Position numbers and translations under genes: made by a program
Notes under the pieces: generated by a model
What the model was told of the DNA's origin: nothing
Databases searched by the model: none
Seen by the model: the letters and a program-made list of their open reading frames with translations, nothing else
Shown here: one piece after another, positions 32,930 to 41,445 of the stretch
Numbering within the stretch: the first letter of the stretch is position 1
How the letters are laid out: each line of letters opens with the position of its first letter
From: Stappia sp. TSB10P1A
GTDB lineage: Bacteria; Pseudomonadota; Alphaproteobacteria; Rhizobiales; Stappiaceae
DNA length: 64,000 bases
Reading direction: 5' to 3'
Assembly (NCBI RefSeq): GCF_900185725.1
Contig: NZ_FYAU01000014.1
Span: forward strand, 1 to 64,000

Positions 32930-34604
32930 CGCGCTGATCGCGCGGATCCGCGCCAGCGTCATCGGTGAGGGACGGCCGATCGAAACCCCCTTCGGCCTGC
33001 GCCCGCTGGTCTATGCGGACTATGTCGCCTCCGGGCGCGGACTGTCCTTCCTCGAGGACCTGATCCGCGACCAGGTGCTGCCCGACTACGGCAACACCCA
33101 TACGGAGACCTCGCACACCGGGCGGCGGACGACGGTGCTGCGCGAGACCGCCCGCGAGACCATCCGCAAGGCGCTCGGCGCCGATGAGCGCCATGCGGTG
33201 ATCTTCACCGGTTCGGGCGCGACCTCGGCCGTCAACAAGCTGGTGCGGGCGATGCAGTTGCAGGGACGGCTGCCGCGGCGGGCGAGCCTTGCCGAGATGA
33301 CCGAGGCCGAGCGGCCGGTGGTCTTCGTCGGTCCCTACGAGCACCATTCCAACGACCTGCCCTGGCGCGAGACCGGCGCCCGCATCCGCCGCATTCCGCT
33401 GAACGCGGCCGGCGGCATCTGCCTCGACACGCTGGCGCGCGAGCTCGCCGCCGTGCCGGCCGGGGTGCCGCGCCTCGGCGTCTTCTCCGCCGCCTCCAAC
33501 GTCACCGGCATCAAGACCGACGTGCGGGCGATCGCGAAGCTGCTGCATGCCCATGACGCCATGGTCTTCTGCGACTACGCGGCCGGCGCCCCCTACATGC
33601 CGATCGCCATCGGCGAGACGGCGCCGGGCGCGAACGACCATATCGACGCGCTGGTCCTGTCGCCGCACAAGTTCGTCGGCGGGCCGGGCGCCTCGGGCCT
33701 GCTGGTCTGCGACAAGGCGATCTTCGAGGGCATCGAGCCGACCACCACCGGCGGCGGCACGGTCAGCTACGTGACAGCCGAGGGCCATTGCTACGTGACC
33801 AGCGTCGAGCGGCGCGAGGAGGCGGGCACGCCCAACATCGTCGGCGACATCAAGACCGGCCTGGTGCTGGAGCTGCAGGCGCGGGTCGGCGCCCGCGAGA
33901 TCGAGCGCCGCGAGACGGAGATGGTGGCGCGCGCCATGCGCGCCTGGGCGCAGGAGCCGAATATCGAGCTGCTGGGTCCGCTCAACGCCGAACGCATCGG
34001 CGTCTTCGCGCTCAACATCCGCTGCGGCGCCAAGAAGCTGCATTACGGCCTCGTCGTCGCCCTGCTCAACGACCTGTTCGGCATCCAGGCGCGCGGCGGC
34101 TGTTCCTGCGCCGGCCCCTATGGCCACGACCTGCTCGGCATCGACGGGGCGGACGCCCTGCGCCACCAGCAGGAGGTGCACAGCGGCCGCAGCGTGCTGC
34201 GGCCGGGCTGGGTGCGGCTCGGCTTCAACTATTTCTTCGACGAGCGGACGACGGACTACCTCATCGAGGCGGTGCGCTTCGTCGCCGCCCATGGCGCCGC
34301 CTTCATGTCGCTCTACAAGGTCAATCCGAGCACCGGCGTGTGGTCGGTGGCGAGCGGCGCGGCGCCGGCGGCGCGGCCCGCCTCGCTGTTCGAGGCGCTT
34401 GACGGTGCGACGCCGCCGGCCGGCACCGAGGTGCCCGACTTCGCCGAGTGCCTTGCGATCGCGCAAGACATCGCGCAGAAGGCCAGCGCCACATACCCGT
34501 GCAATCCAGCGATATCGATGCCCGAACAGGAGGATATTCGCTGGTTCTGGTTGCCCCACGAGGCAGCCGAGGCCGCACGTTCCGAGAATGAGGATCGCCT
34601 ATGA
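32847..34604 (+). CDS. Class V aminotransferase-fold PLP enzyme, cysteine desulfurase/selenocysteine lyase-like
   Basis: A 585-aa fold-type I PLP enzyme. The Schiff-base lysine is K275 in LSPHKFVGGPG, and a SufS-like cysteine motif RGGC419SC421AGPYGH is present, consistent with attack on a Cys/Sec sulfur. NTHTETSHTGRRTT near residue 90 is typical of the branch. No start codon lies in its own high-G+C stretch: the only candidates (32847, 32850) are inside the Lrp gene, so the native 5' end may have been replaced. The last 120 bases revert to the lower-G+C style of the following gene, which it overlaps by ATGA. Role inferred: C-S cleavage of a cysteine-like compound. Confidence 0.78.
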   Translation: MMSHPVSQWNKSSEVQGCHSTLPAADADALIARIRASVIGEGRPIETPFGLRPLVYADYVASGRGLSFLEDLIRDQVLPDYGNTHTETSHTGRRTTVLRETARETIRKALGADERHAVIFTGSGATSAVNKLVRAMQLQGRLPRRASLAEMTEAERPVVFVGPYEHHSNDLPWRETGARIRRIPLNAAGGICLDTLARELAAVPAGVPRLGVFSAASNVTGIKTDVRAIAKLLHAHDAMVFCDYAAGAPYMPIAIGETAPGANDHIDALVLSPHKFVGGPGASGLLVCDKAIFEGIEPTTTGGGTVSYVTAEGHCYVTSVERREEAGTPNIVGDIKTGLVLELQARVGAREIERRETEMVARAMRAWAQEPNIELLGPLNAERIGVFALNIRCGAKKLHYGLVVALLNDLFGIQARGGCSCAGPYGHDLLGIDGADALRHQQEVHSGRSVLRPGWVRLGFNYFFDERTTDYLIEAVRFVAAHGAAFMSLYKVNPSTGVWSVASGAAPAARPASLFEALDGATPPAGTEVPDFAECLAIAQDIAQKASATYPCNPAISMPEQEDIRWFWLPHEAAEAARSENEDRL

Positions 34605-36070
34605 TTGACGCATCGCCATCCGCGCAGGGGCTTGAGCAGCTTGAGGCTCGCATCAAGTTCGAGCTTAGCTGCCTGAACCTGCCCGCAGCCAACTGGGTGC
34701 CCGAACAGGTCGCTCCGGACGGCGAGCAGGTCCATGATGTCGTGATCATCGGCGGTGGCATGTGCGGGCTTGTCGCGGCCTTCGCTCTGAGGTCGGGCGG
34801 CATCCGCAATCTCCGCATCCTTGACCGCAACCCTGCCGGTTACGAAGGCCCTTGGCTTACCTATGCCCGCATGGAGACCCTGCGCTCGCCCAAGACGCTG
34901 CCTGGCCCGGCTTTTGGCATGGGGTCCTTGACCTTCCGGGCGTGGTTCCAGGCCCAGTTTGGGTTCAGTGCCTGGGAAGATCTGGACAAGATCCCTCGCC
35001 CCATGTGGATGGACTACCTGAAGTGGTATCGGGAGGTTCTCGACATCCCTGTCGAAAACGGGATCGAGGTCACTCGGATCGCACCCGAAGGCCGCTATCT
35101 GCGGCTTGCGCTTCGGGGCGCGGGGCAGCCGTCGATCCTGACCCGCAGGGTGGTGATGGCAACCGGGCGCGATGGGACCGGCGGGCCGAATATTCCCGCA
35201 TTTGTCGAGGGCCTGCCGCGCAGTCTCTGGGCGCATTCGGCCGACCACATTGATTTCGCGGCGCTCAAGGGCAAGCGCGTGGCTGTTGTCGGAATCGGGG
35301 CATCCGCTGTCGACAACGCGGCCGAGGCGCTCGAGCACGGGGCGGCCGAAGTCCGCCATCTGATCCGGCGATCGCAAATGCCGGTTGTGAACAAGATGAT
35401 GGGCATTGGCTCCTATGGCTTCACGCAGGGCTACTGCCAAATGTCGGACGACTGGCGCTGGCAGTTCATGCGCTACTCCTTCGTCACCCAGACGCCGTCT
35501 CCGCGCGGCTCGACACTGCGCGTCAGCCGCCACCCGAACGCCTTTTTCCATTTTGGTGCCGGCGTTGAGAGCGCCCGCGTCGAACAGGGGCAATTGCTGG
35601 TCGAGACCGCCAAGGGAACGCTGGAAACCGATTTCCTGATCCTCGGGACGGGATTCCGGATCGAGCCCGATGCTCGGCCCGAACTGGCCGAACACAGCGA
35701 CCAGATCCTGCTGTGGAGGGACTGCTATACCCCTCCGCCAGGTCTGGAACATGCCGAACTGGGGAATTTCCCCTATGTCGGGCGTGACTTCGCGTTTCGC
35801 CCCAAGGACCCGGTCAAGTCGTCATGGCTGCGGCAGGTCCATTGCTTCAACTACGGCGCGACGCTGAGTCTGGGCAAGGTGAGCGGCGATATTCCCGGCA
35901 TCAGCGAAGGGGCGCGATGGCTCGCGGAAGCGATCGCGGCAGCGCTTTATACCGAGGATGTCGATCACCACTGGTCGGCGCTGGAGGCTTATGACCAACC
36001 CGAGTTGCTGGGCGACGAATGGCGTCAGTCCCCATGGCCGGAAAACCGTCAGGTGGAGGTGGAGGTATGA
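34601..36070 (+). CDS. FAD/NAD(P)-binding oxidoreductase, monooxygenase-like
   Basis: A 489-aa flavoprotein with an N-terminal FAD motif VVIIGGGMCGLVAAFALRSGG (about residues 48-68), a second nucleotide-binding motif VAVVGIGASAVDNAAEALEHG (about 227-247), and the ILGTGFRIEPD segment typical of flavin monooxygenases. It resembles the SidA/PvdA or YpdA-like groups of NAD(P)/FAD proteins. It is coupled by ATGA overlaps on both sides. Substrate unknown; it may oxygenate the imported compound (inference). Confidence 0.8.
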   Translation: MIDASPSAQGLEQLEARIKFELSCLNLPAANWVPEQVAPDGEQVHDVVIIGGGMCGLVAAFALRSGGIRNLRILDRNPAGYEGPWLTYARMETLRSPKTLPGPAFGMGSLTFRAWFQAQFGFSAWEDLDKIPRPMWMDYLKWYREVLDIPVENGIEVTRIAPEGRYLRLALRGAGQPSILTRRVVMATGRDGTGGPNIPAFVEGLPRSLWAHSADHIDFAALKGKRVAVVGIGASAVDNAAEALEHGAAEVRHLIRRSQMPVVNKMMGIGSYGFTQGYCQMSDDWRWQFMRYSFVTQTPSPRGSTLRVSRHPNAFFHFGAGVESARVEQGQLLVETAKGTLETDFLILGTGFRIEPDARPELAEHSDQILLWRDCYTPPPGLEHAELGNFPYVGRDFAFRPKDPVKSSWLRQVHCFNYGATLSLGKVSGDIPGISEGARWLAEAIAAALYTEDVDHHWSALEAYDQPELLGDEWRQSPWPENRQVEVEV

Positions 36071-36552
36071 GCGATCATATCCTGGAGCGCGCCGCGGGAG
36101 TGGCGCAGGCTGGAGGAGAGCTTGGGGCCGCGTTGGCCACCCGGGCGCGGCTGATGGACCTGACTCAAGGGTCGCATGATGCGGCGCTGCTGCCGAAGAC
36201 CCCCGGCGGACTTGCGCACGGGCTTCGCGCCCATCTGGCCGCGCGCATGTCGCGCATCTGCTCGGACGATGCGCTGGCGCATCACTATGATCGGCTTGGC
36301 GAGGTTTCGCCTGATCTGGCCGACCTGGCGCGGCCGGGCCATCAGCCGGAAGCCCCGCGCCTGGCCGCACTGGTGGCATATGTGGACAAGATGACCCTTC
36401 ATCCCAAGGAAGCCACGGCTCAAGACATCGATATCCTGCGCGATGCAGGTGTTGCAGAGGATGACATCGTTCGTCTGGCCGGCCTGGTGGCTTTCGTGAA
36501 CTATCAGATCCGGGTGGCAAAGGTCTTGCGCGTCATGGAGGGGCAGTCATGA
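36067..36552 (+). CDS. CMD-domain protein, Avi_7170-like
   Basis: A 161-aa protein of the AhpD/carboxymuconolactone decarboxylase-like fold without a CxxC pair. Its distinctive N-terminus (LTQGSHDAALLPKTPGGL) and LVAYVDKMTLHPKEATAQDI match the CMD subfamily usually found paired with an alkylhydroperoxidase-domain protein, as here. ATG 36067 overlaps the stop of the flavoprotein gene, and the 3' end overlaps the next gene by ATGA. The family has no established reaction. Confidence 0.75.
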   Translation: MSDHILERAAGVAQAGGELGAALATRARLMDLTQGSHDAALLPKTPGGLAHGLRAHLAARMSRICSDDALAHHYDRLGEVSPDLADLARPGHQPEAPRLAALVAYVDKMTLHPKEATAQDIDILRDAGVAEDDIVRLAGLVAFVNYQIRVAKVLRVMEGQS

Positions 36553-37127
36553 GCCGGGTAATCACGAAATTCACGACCCGTGTTCCTCATTGGCGTCCCC
36601 ATGTCACACCGGTCGATCTGGATCACGCGAGCGACGAACAGCGCGAGGCGCTGAGGGAAACGCCGTCGAACACCAAGATTTCCGAGTATGTCCTGGTTCT
36701 GGCCCATGATCCCCAGGCGCTGACCCTGCGCACGCCGCTGTTCAACGGCATCATGTATGACCCGGGCGGTCTGTCCCGTGCCGAGCGGGAACTGGGCGCG
36801 GTGGCGGCGTCCTTCGTCAATCGCTGCATCTATTGTGCGGCGGTTCATGCCAGTCGCTACAATCAGATCACCAAAGACAGCAGCGTCATGCAAAAGGTGT
36901 TCCTGGATGGCGAGAAGGCAGACATCGACCCCCGTGCCAAGGCCATTCTGAGCTTCGGGGTCAAACTGTCGCTATGTCCGCCCGAGATCACAGCCGAGGA
37001 TGTGGACGCCCTGCGCGCGGTCGGACTGGACAGCCAGGAGATTCTGGACCTGACGCTTTCGACGGCGCTTTTTGGCTGGGCCAATCGCCTCATGCATACT
37101 TTGGGTGAGCCTGTAGAGAAGTCCTGA
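36549..37127 (+). CDS. Alkylhydroperoxidase-domain protein, Avi_7169-like
   Basis: A 192-aa AhpD-type protein. The active-site motif is C93-I-Y-C96 followed by H100 (AAVH), the arrangement used for thiol-dependent peroxidase or disulfide chemistry. PGGLSRAERELGAVAASFVNRC precedes it as in the family. It forms a pair with the preceding CMD protein; such pairs co-occur with flavin-dependent oxidoreductases (family knowledge). It is followed by a hairpin and the TRAP transporter. Confidence 0.8.
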   Translation: MSRVITKFTTRVPHWRPHVTPVDLDHASDEQREALRETPSNTKISEYVLVLAHDPQALTLRTPLFNGIMYDPGGLSRAERELGAVAASFVNRCIYCAAVHASRYNQITKDSSVMQKVFLDGEKADIDPRAKAILSFGVKLSLCPPEITAEDVDALRAVGLDSQEILDLTLSTALFGWANRLMHTLGEPVEKS

Positions 37128-37141
37128 CGGTCAGGACCAAT

Positions 37142-37161
37142 CCGGGGGAGGAGACCCCCGG
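37142..37161 (+). other. Hairpin upstream of dctP
   Basis: CCGGGGG (37142-37148) pairs with CCCCCGG (37155-37161); the loop AGGAGA is purine-rich. No T-run follows. It lies between the AhpD-like gene and dctP, whose own ribosome-binding site (GAGGAGAC, near 37169) is just downstream. Confidence 0.5.
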
Positions 37162-37182
37162 CGCTTAAGAGGAGACGGTTAT

Positions 37183-38160
37183 ATGACTCGCACATTCAGG
37201 ATATTGGCGGTGGCAGCAGTGACGGGCCTGGCCTCCGCAATGCCTGCGGCAGCCCAGACGCTGCGTCTGGCCACAGTTGTGTCTGCGCCGCATCCCTGGG
37301 TGGATGCTGCCGAGGTGTTCAAGACCGAGGTCGAGGCGAAAACGGGTCTGACCGTCGAGATTTTCCCCGGTGGCCAGCTCGGGAACGACCAGACCGTGGT
37401 CGATGAGATGCGCATCGGAACGGTCGATGTGATGATCGGCGGCGTCCAGAATATCTCGCCCTTCGTCAAGAAATTCGAGTTCTTCAGCCTCAACTATCTT
37501 TTTGGCGGAATGGACAGTTTCCGCGCGGCGACGGATCCGCAAGGCGAGATCTTCGCCCATTTCAAGCAGGAAGTGGCCGATGCCGGAGTGGGGCTGAACT
37601 TGCTGGCGCTGACCGGCGGCGGCACGCGCAATCTGTCGACGTCGTCGGGACCCGTCACCAAACCGGAGGACCTGCAAGGCACGCGCATGCGCGTGACGGG
37701 CTCGGCCCTGGACGGCGAGACCTGGCAGACCTTCGGGGCCCTGACCACCTCGCTGCCCTGGACCGAGGTCTATACGGGGGTGCAGACCGGCGTTGTCGGT
37801 GCGTTTGAAAGCACGATCAGCGGGTTTTACGGCGCGCGTCTGTATGAAGTGGCGAAATACCACAACAAGACCGAGCACCAGATCATGATGAGCCATATTT
37901 CCATCAGCGAGCTGACATGGGGCAAGCTCTCGGAAGAAGAGCGGGCGGTCATCGAAAGTGCAGCCATCGCGGCAGCGGCCCATGGGACCGACATGGGCGA
38001 GAAATATGACGCCGAGCTCATCAACCGGCTGGCCGAACAGGGTGTGACGGTCTCCGAGGTCGACAAGGATGCCTTCATCGCAAAGATCATCCCCTTGCAC
38101 GAGACCTATGCCGACCGCCTTGGGGCGAGGGACTTGTTGGAGATTATCCGCGGGCTGTAG
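37183..38160 (+). CDS. dctP: TRAP transporter substrate-binding protein, DctP family
   Basis: A 325-aa periplasmic binding protein. A signal peptide ends at AAAQTLRLA (residue about 25). Family hallmarks are the FPGGQLGNDQTVVDEMRIGTVD region and the conserved arginine in QGTRMRVTGS, which usually binds a carboxylate. The ligand is therefore probably an organic anion. Base composition is lower in G+C than the flanking liv and dab genes. It is first of a dctPQM set, with a terminator-like hairpin after it. Confidence 0.93.
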   Translation: MTRTFRILAVAAVTGLASAMPAAAQTLRLATVVSAPHPWVDAAEVFKTEVEAKTGLTVEIFPGGQLGNDQTVVDEMRIGTVDVMIGGVQNISPFVKKFEFFSLNYLFGGMDSFRAATDPQGEIFAHFKQEVADAGVGLNLLALTGGGTRNLSTSSGPVTKPEDLQGTRMRVTGSALDGETWQTFGALTTSLPWTEVYTGVQTGVVGAFESTISGFYGARLYEVAKYHNKTEHQIMMSHISISELTWGKLSEEERAVIESAAIAAAAHGTDMGEKYDAELINRLAEQGVTVSEVDKDAFIAKIIPLHETYADRLGARDLLEIIRGL

Positions 38161-38169
38161 TCGGCAACC

Positions 38170-38198
38170 GGCCACGGACCTTGTCCGTGGCCATTTTT
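38170..38198 (+). terminator. Attenuator-like terminator between dctP and dctQ
   Basis: A 9-bp stem, GGCCACGGA (38170-38178) pairing with TCCGTGGCC (38184-38192), with a 5-nt loop, then ATTTTT. It is a textbook intrinsic terminator just before dctQ, with no new promoter obvious after it. It would terminate most transcripts after dctP and let a fraction continue into dctQM, matching the need for excess binding protein. Confidence 0.8.
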
Positions 38199-38208
38199 CA
38201 ATGAGGGG

Positions 38209-38712
38209 ATGATGCGTACTCTAAATACCCTTCTTGAAAGGGTGATGATCTTTGTTGCCAACTGCCTGTTCGCGATTTTCATATCCGCGATCCTGTATCA
38301 GGTTGTGGCCCGCAACTATCTGATGATCTCGGTCAACTGGACGGATGAAGTCGCGCTGTTCTGTTTTGTCTGGTCGGTGTTCTTCGGTGCGGCCGTGGCG
38401 TTTCGTCGTGGGGTGCATTATGTGGTCGAAATTCTTCCGCACCGGTTCATTACGCTGAACAACATCCTGCGCCTGTTCGGGTCGCTGGCTTGCCTTCCGG
38501 TGATTTACGTCCTCGTCGTCCATGGGCAGATTTTCGCCGAGATGGGCTGGCGGAGAAGCTCTGTCGCGCTGCAAATGCCGATGGTCTACGCCTTTGCCGC
38601 CATCCCGATTTCGGGCGTAGCCATGGCGCTGTTTGCGATCGAGGTCATTCGTGACGACTTTCGTCGTCTGCGAACCCGCACGCCCGTCGGACGACAGCCT
38701 GAGGATTACTGA
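38209..38712 (+). CDS. dctQ: TRAP transporter small permease, DctQ family
   Basis: A 167-aa membrane protein with four hydrophobic segments and the DctQ-type sequence NWTDEVALFCFVWSVFFGAAVAFRRG (the conserved W-x-E-E/D region). Two adjacent ATG codons (38209, 38212) follow GAGGGG; the second has better spacing. It ends 1 bp before the DctM start. Confidence 0.9.
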   Translation: MMRTLNTLLERVMIFVANCLFAIFISAILYQVVARNYLMISVNWTDEVALFCFVWSVFFGAAVAFRRGVHYVVEILPHRFITLNNILRLFGSLACLPVIYVLVVHGQIFAEMGWRRSSVALQMPMVYAFAAIPISGVAMALFAIEVIRDDFRRLRTRTPVGRQPEDY

Positions 38713-38713
38713 C

Positions 38714-40009
38714 ATGCCCCCCTTTCTCACGCTGATTCTCAGCTTCCTGGGTCTGATCGCGTTGCGCGTGCCGATTGCCTTCGCCATTGGCCTGGCGTCG
38801 ATCATCACGATCTGGCAGCTCGGTATCCCGCTGACCTCCGTCATCAACCAGATGTTCGCCAGTATCAATTCGTTTCCGCTGCTGGCGGTTCCGTTCTTCC
38901 TCCTGCTTGGACGTTTGATGAACGACGGAGGAATTACCGATCGCTTGCTGAATTTCGCGGACGCGACTGTCGGACACATCCGGGGTGGGCTGGGGCATAT
39001 AAACGTCATGGTATCGATGATGTTTGCCAGCCTGTCGGGGTCGGCCGCGGCCGATACAGCCAGTGTGGGAGGGGTGCTGATCCCGGCGATGAAGAAGGCG
39101 GGGTATCCGGCGCCGTTTTCCGTCGCGTTGACGGCGGCGTCCTCTGTATTGGGAGGGATAATACCGCCGTCCATCCTTATGGTGATCTATGGCGCGTTCG
39201 GGAACGTCTCCGTCGGCGCCCTCTTTCTGGGCGGTATTGTACCGGGAATTCTGGTGGGCCTGTCCCAAATGGGCTACACTTACGTTGTTGCAGGTAAGTT
39301 CGACGTAAAGCCAAAAGAAAAAGCCTCGTTCAAACGTGTTGTCGAGACCGGTCTGCATGCTGCGCCGCCGATGATCCTGCCGATCGTCGTCCTCGGTGGG
39401 ATTATCATGGGCGTCTTCACCGCTACCGAAGCGGCGGCCATTGCCGTGGCGGTCGGGTTTTTGCTGTCAATGGGCTTTTATCGCGCCATCCGGATCAGAG
39501 ACCTGCCCAAGATATTCTCGGATTCGGTCATCTCGTATTCGCTGCCCATGTTTGCGGTCGCGTCGGCGGGGATCATGGGGTGGTTGATTTCCTATCTGGG
39601 CATTGCGACCGATGCGGCCACGTTCATCCTCTCGGTGACGGATACGCGCATCGGGTTGATGCTGATGATCATGGGGTTCATGCTGATCATCGGGACGGTC
39701 CTGAGCCCGGTCACCGCCGCCATCATCTTTCTGCCCATCATCCAGAGCATCGGCAATGTCGGCGGAATAGATCAGGTGCATCTGGGTCTTATTGTCATCC
39801 TGTCGCTGACCCTCGGACTGATTACGCCGCCATACGGGATTTGCCTCCTGATTGCGACGCAGATCGGGAATGTCTCCAGCCTGCGCGCGTTCGTGGCAAT
39901 CATGCCCTTGATAGGACTGGTCATGGCGATCATCGTATTGGGGATCGTGTTTCCAGGACTGTTCATGTATCTGCCTTGGACTTTCTTGCCCGATGCATTC
40001 CCCAAATAG
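38714..40009 (+). CDS. dctM: TRAP transporter large permease, DctM family
   Basis: A 431-aa membrane protein with about 12 membrane segments and the family stretch GLGHINVMVSMMFASLSGSAAADTASVGGVLIP around residues 98-130. It forms the Na+-driven transport unit with DctQ. Its TAG stop (40007-40009) lies within a block that is homologous to the end of an ATC-hydrolase gene, so the gene's extreme 3' end may have been set by a recombination junction. A+T content is higher than in the downstream genes. Confidence 0.92.
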   Translation: MPPFLTLILSFLGLIALRVPIAFAIGLASIITIWQLGIPLTSVINQMFASINSFPLLAVPFFLLLGRLMNDGGITDRLLNFADATVGHIRGGLGHINVMVSMMFASLSGSAAADTASVGGVLIPAMKKAGYPAPFSVALTAASSVLGGIIPPSILMVIYGAFGNVSVGALFLGGIVPGILVGLSQMGYTYVVAGKFDVKPKEKASFKRVVETGLHAAPPMILPIVVLGGIIMGVFTATEAAAIAVAVGFLLSMGFYRAIRIRDLPKIFSDSVISYSLPMFAVASAGIMGWLISYLGIATDAATFILSVTDTRIGLMLMIMGFMLIIGTVLSPVTAAIIFLPIIQSIGNVGGIDQVHLGLIVILSLTLGLITPPYGICLLIATQIGNVSSLRAFVAIMPLIGLVMAIIVLGIVFPGLFMYLPWTFLPDAFPK

Positions 40010-40074
40010 GCCATCTGCTGTCCTGCAACCGCGATGGCGGCTCCTGCAGCGGCGACAATCCGGGGCAGGAGCTT
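40006..40074 (+). pseudogene. 3' remnant of an ATC-hydrolase-family gene
   Basis: Read from 40006, the frame gives IGHLLSCNRDG, then SCSGDNPGQEL. This matches IGHLLSCNRDG, then FCIGYNPRMEL, in the intact ATC-hydrolase-family protein at 46755-47225 (nucleotides 47082-47150); 58 of 69 bases are identical by my alignment. Nothing upstream matches: that space is dctM. The fragment includes the family's Cys-Asn-Arg-Asp-Gly motif but no start, so it is a decayed 3' end. It marks the right edge of the lower-G+C segment. Confidence 0.75.
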
Positions 40075-40121
40075 CCATCCACGAACCTCCCTCCCGGGTC
40101 TCTTGAGAACGGACCAACCCC

Positions 40122-41420
40122 ATGTTTTCCAGCAAGCAGATCTCGGCATCCCTGTGGGCGGACACGGCGCCGCCCAGGCCGCCGGCGCCCCCGGTCTCCG
40201 GCCGCATCGAGACCGATGTGGCGGTCATCGGCGGCGGCTTCTCGGGGCTTTCCACGGCCCTGCACCTGGCCCGCGCCGGGCACCGGGTCACGGTGCTGGA
40301 AGGCATGGAGGTCGGCTTCGGCGGATCGGGCCGCAACAACGGCCAGGTGATCCCGACGATGACGGCGGCCGAGCCGGATGCGATCGAGACGCGGTTCGGC
40401 GAGACCGGCGAGCGCTTCACCGCCCTGGTGCGCGACAGCGCCGCCTATCTGTTCGACACCGTCCGCGAGGAAGGCATCGACTGCGAGGCGGAGCAGACCG
40501 GCTGGTTCCAGCCGGCGCACCGGGAAAGCCGGCTGAAGCTGAGCCGTGCCCGTGTCGAGGCCTGGGCGAAGCGCGGCGCGCCGACCCGGCTGGTCGATGC
40601 GGCCGAATGCGCCAGCCTGCTCGGCTCGGGTCGCTGGTTCGGCGGCATGTACAACCCGACCGGCGGCCATATCAACCCGCTGGCGCTGGCCCGCGGCCTG
40701 GCGAGCGCCTGCGAGGCGAAGGGCGTCGCGATCCACGAGAAAAGCCCGGTCGAGGCGGTGGAGCGGCGCGACGGCCGCTGGCACCTGCGCACGCCCGCCG
40801 GCGAGGTCGTCGCCCGCGCGGTGATGCTGGCGAGCAATGCCTATACCGGCGTCCTGTCGTCGCGGCTGGCGCCGAGGGTCGCCCGCTCCGTCGTGCCGGT
40901 GCTGTCCTGGCAGATGGCGACGCGCCCGCTCACGGAGGCGCAGCGCCAGGTGGTGGTGCCGGGCCGCCAAGCGGTCTCCGACACCCACGGCGACCTGCAT
41001 TTCTTCCGCTACGACAAGCGGAACCGCCTGGTGACCGGCGGCGCGCTGGCGCTCGGTCACAACGGCCCGGACCGGCTGCGCGAGCTCGTCGGCCGCCGGC
41101 TGCAGACGGCCTTCCCGGTGCTCGGCAAGCCGGAGTTCGACTTCGTCTGGAACGGCTATATCGGCATGACCGAGGACCGCTTCCCCTTCATCTGCCAGCT
41201 CGGTCCCGATTTCTGGTGCTGGGCCGGCTGCAACGGCCGCGGCGTCGCCCTGTCGATCTCGCTCGGCCGCGAATTCGCCGCGGCGATCGCCGGCACCCCG
41301 GTTGCCGATCTCGCCCTGCCGATGTCCGATCCCAAGCCAATCCCCCTGCACGGTCTGGTCACGACCTTCGCCCCGCCGGTGATGCTCCCGCTCTACCGGT
41401 GGCGCGACGGCCGCGACTGA
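40122..41420 (+). CDS. FAD-dependent oxidoreductase, DAO/PuuB-like
   Basis: A 432-aa flavoenzyme of the DAO superfamily. The FAD motif DVAVIGGGFSGLSTALHLARAG is at about residues 31-52, followed by the GSGRNNGQVIPT segment seen in gamma-glutamylputrescine oxidase-like and opine oxidase-like enzymes, and the C-terminal WAGCNGRGVALSISLGRE. It probably oxidises an amine or amino acid C-N bond. It is the first intact gene of a unit with two ATC-hydrolase-family genes and an ABC importer, and its style is that of the native high-G+C genes. Confidence 0.87.
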   Translation: MFSSKQISASLWADTAPPRPPAPPVSGRIETDVAVIGGGFSGLSTALHLARAGHRVTVLEGMEVGFGGSGRNNGQVIPTMTAAEPDAIETRFGETGERFTALVRDSAAYLFDTVREEGIDCEAEQTGWFQPAHRESRLKLSRARVEAWAKRGAPTRLVDAAECASLLGSGRWFGGMYNPTGGHINPLALARGLASACEAKGVAIHEKSPVEAVERRDGRWHLRTPAGEVVARAVMLASNAYTGVLSSRLAPRVARSVVPVLSWQMATRPLTEAQRQVVVPGRQAVSDTHGDLHFFRYDKRNRLVTGGALALGHNGPDRLRELVGRRLQTAFPVLGKPEFDFVWNGYIGMTEDRFPFICQLGPDFWCWAGCNGRGVALSISLGREFAAAIAGTPVADLALPMSDPKPIPLHGLVTTFAPPVMLPLYRWRDGRD

Positions 41421-41445
41421 CCCAAGCAGGACAGCCAAGAGGACG

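Noticed and set aside
32251-40121. Classical genomic island or prophage borders
   Set aside because: Composition differs, but I found no integrase, transposase, tRNA gene, or direct repeats at the edges; a recombination mosaic is a better description.
40074-40121. Continuation of the ATC-hydrolase remnant up to the DAO flavoenzyme start
   Set aside because: The frame stays open but similarity to the intact copy fades after 40074, so it was not included.
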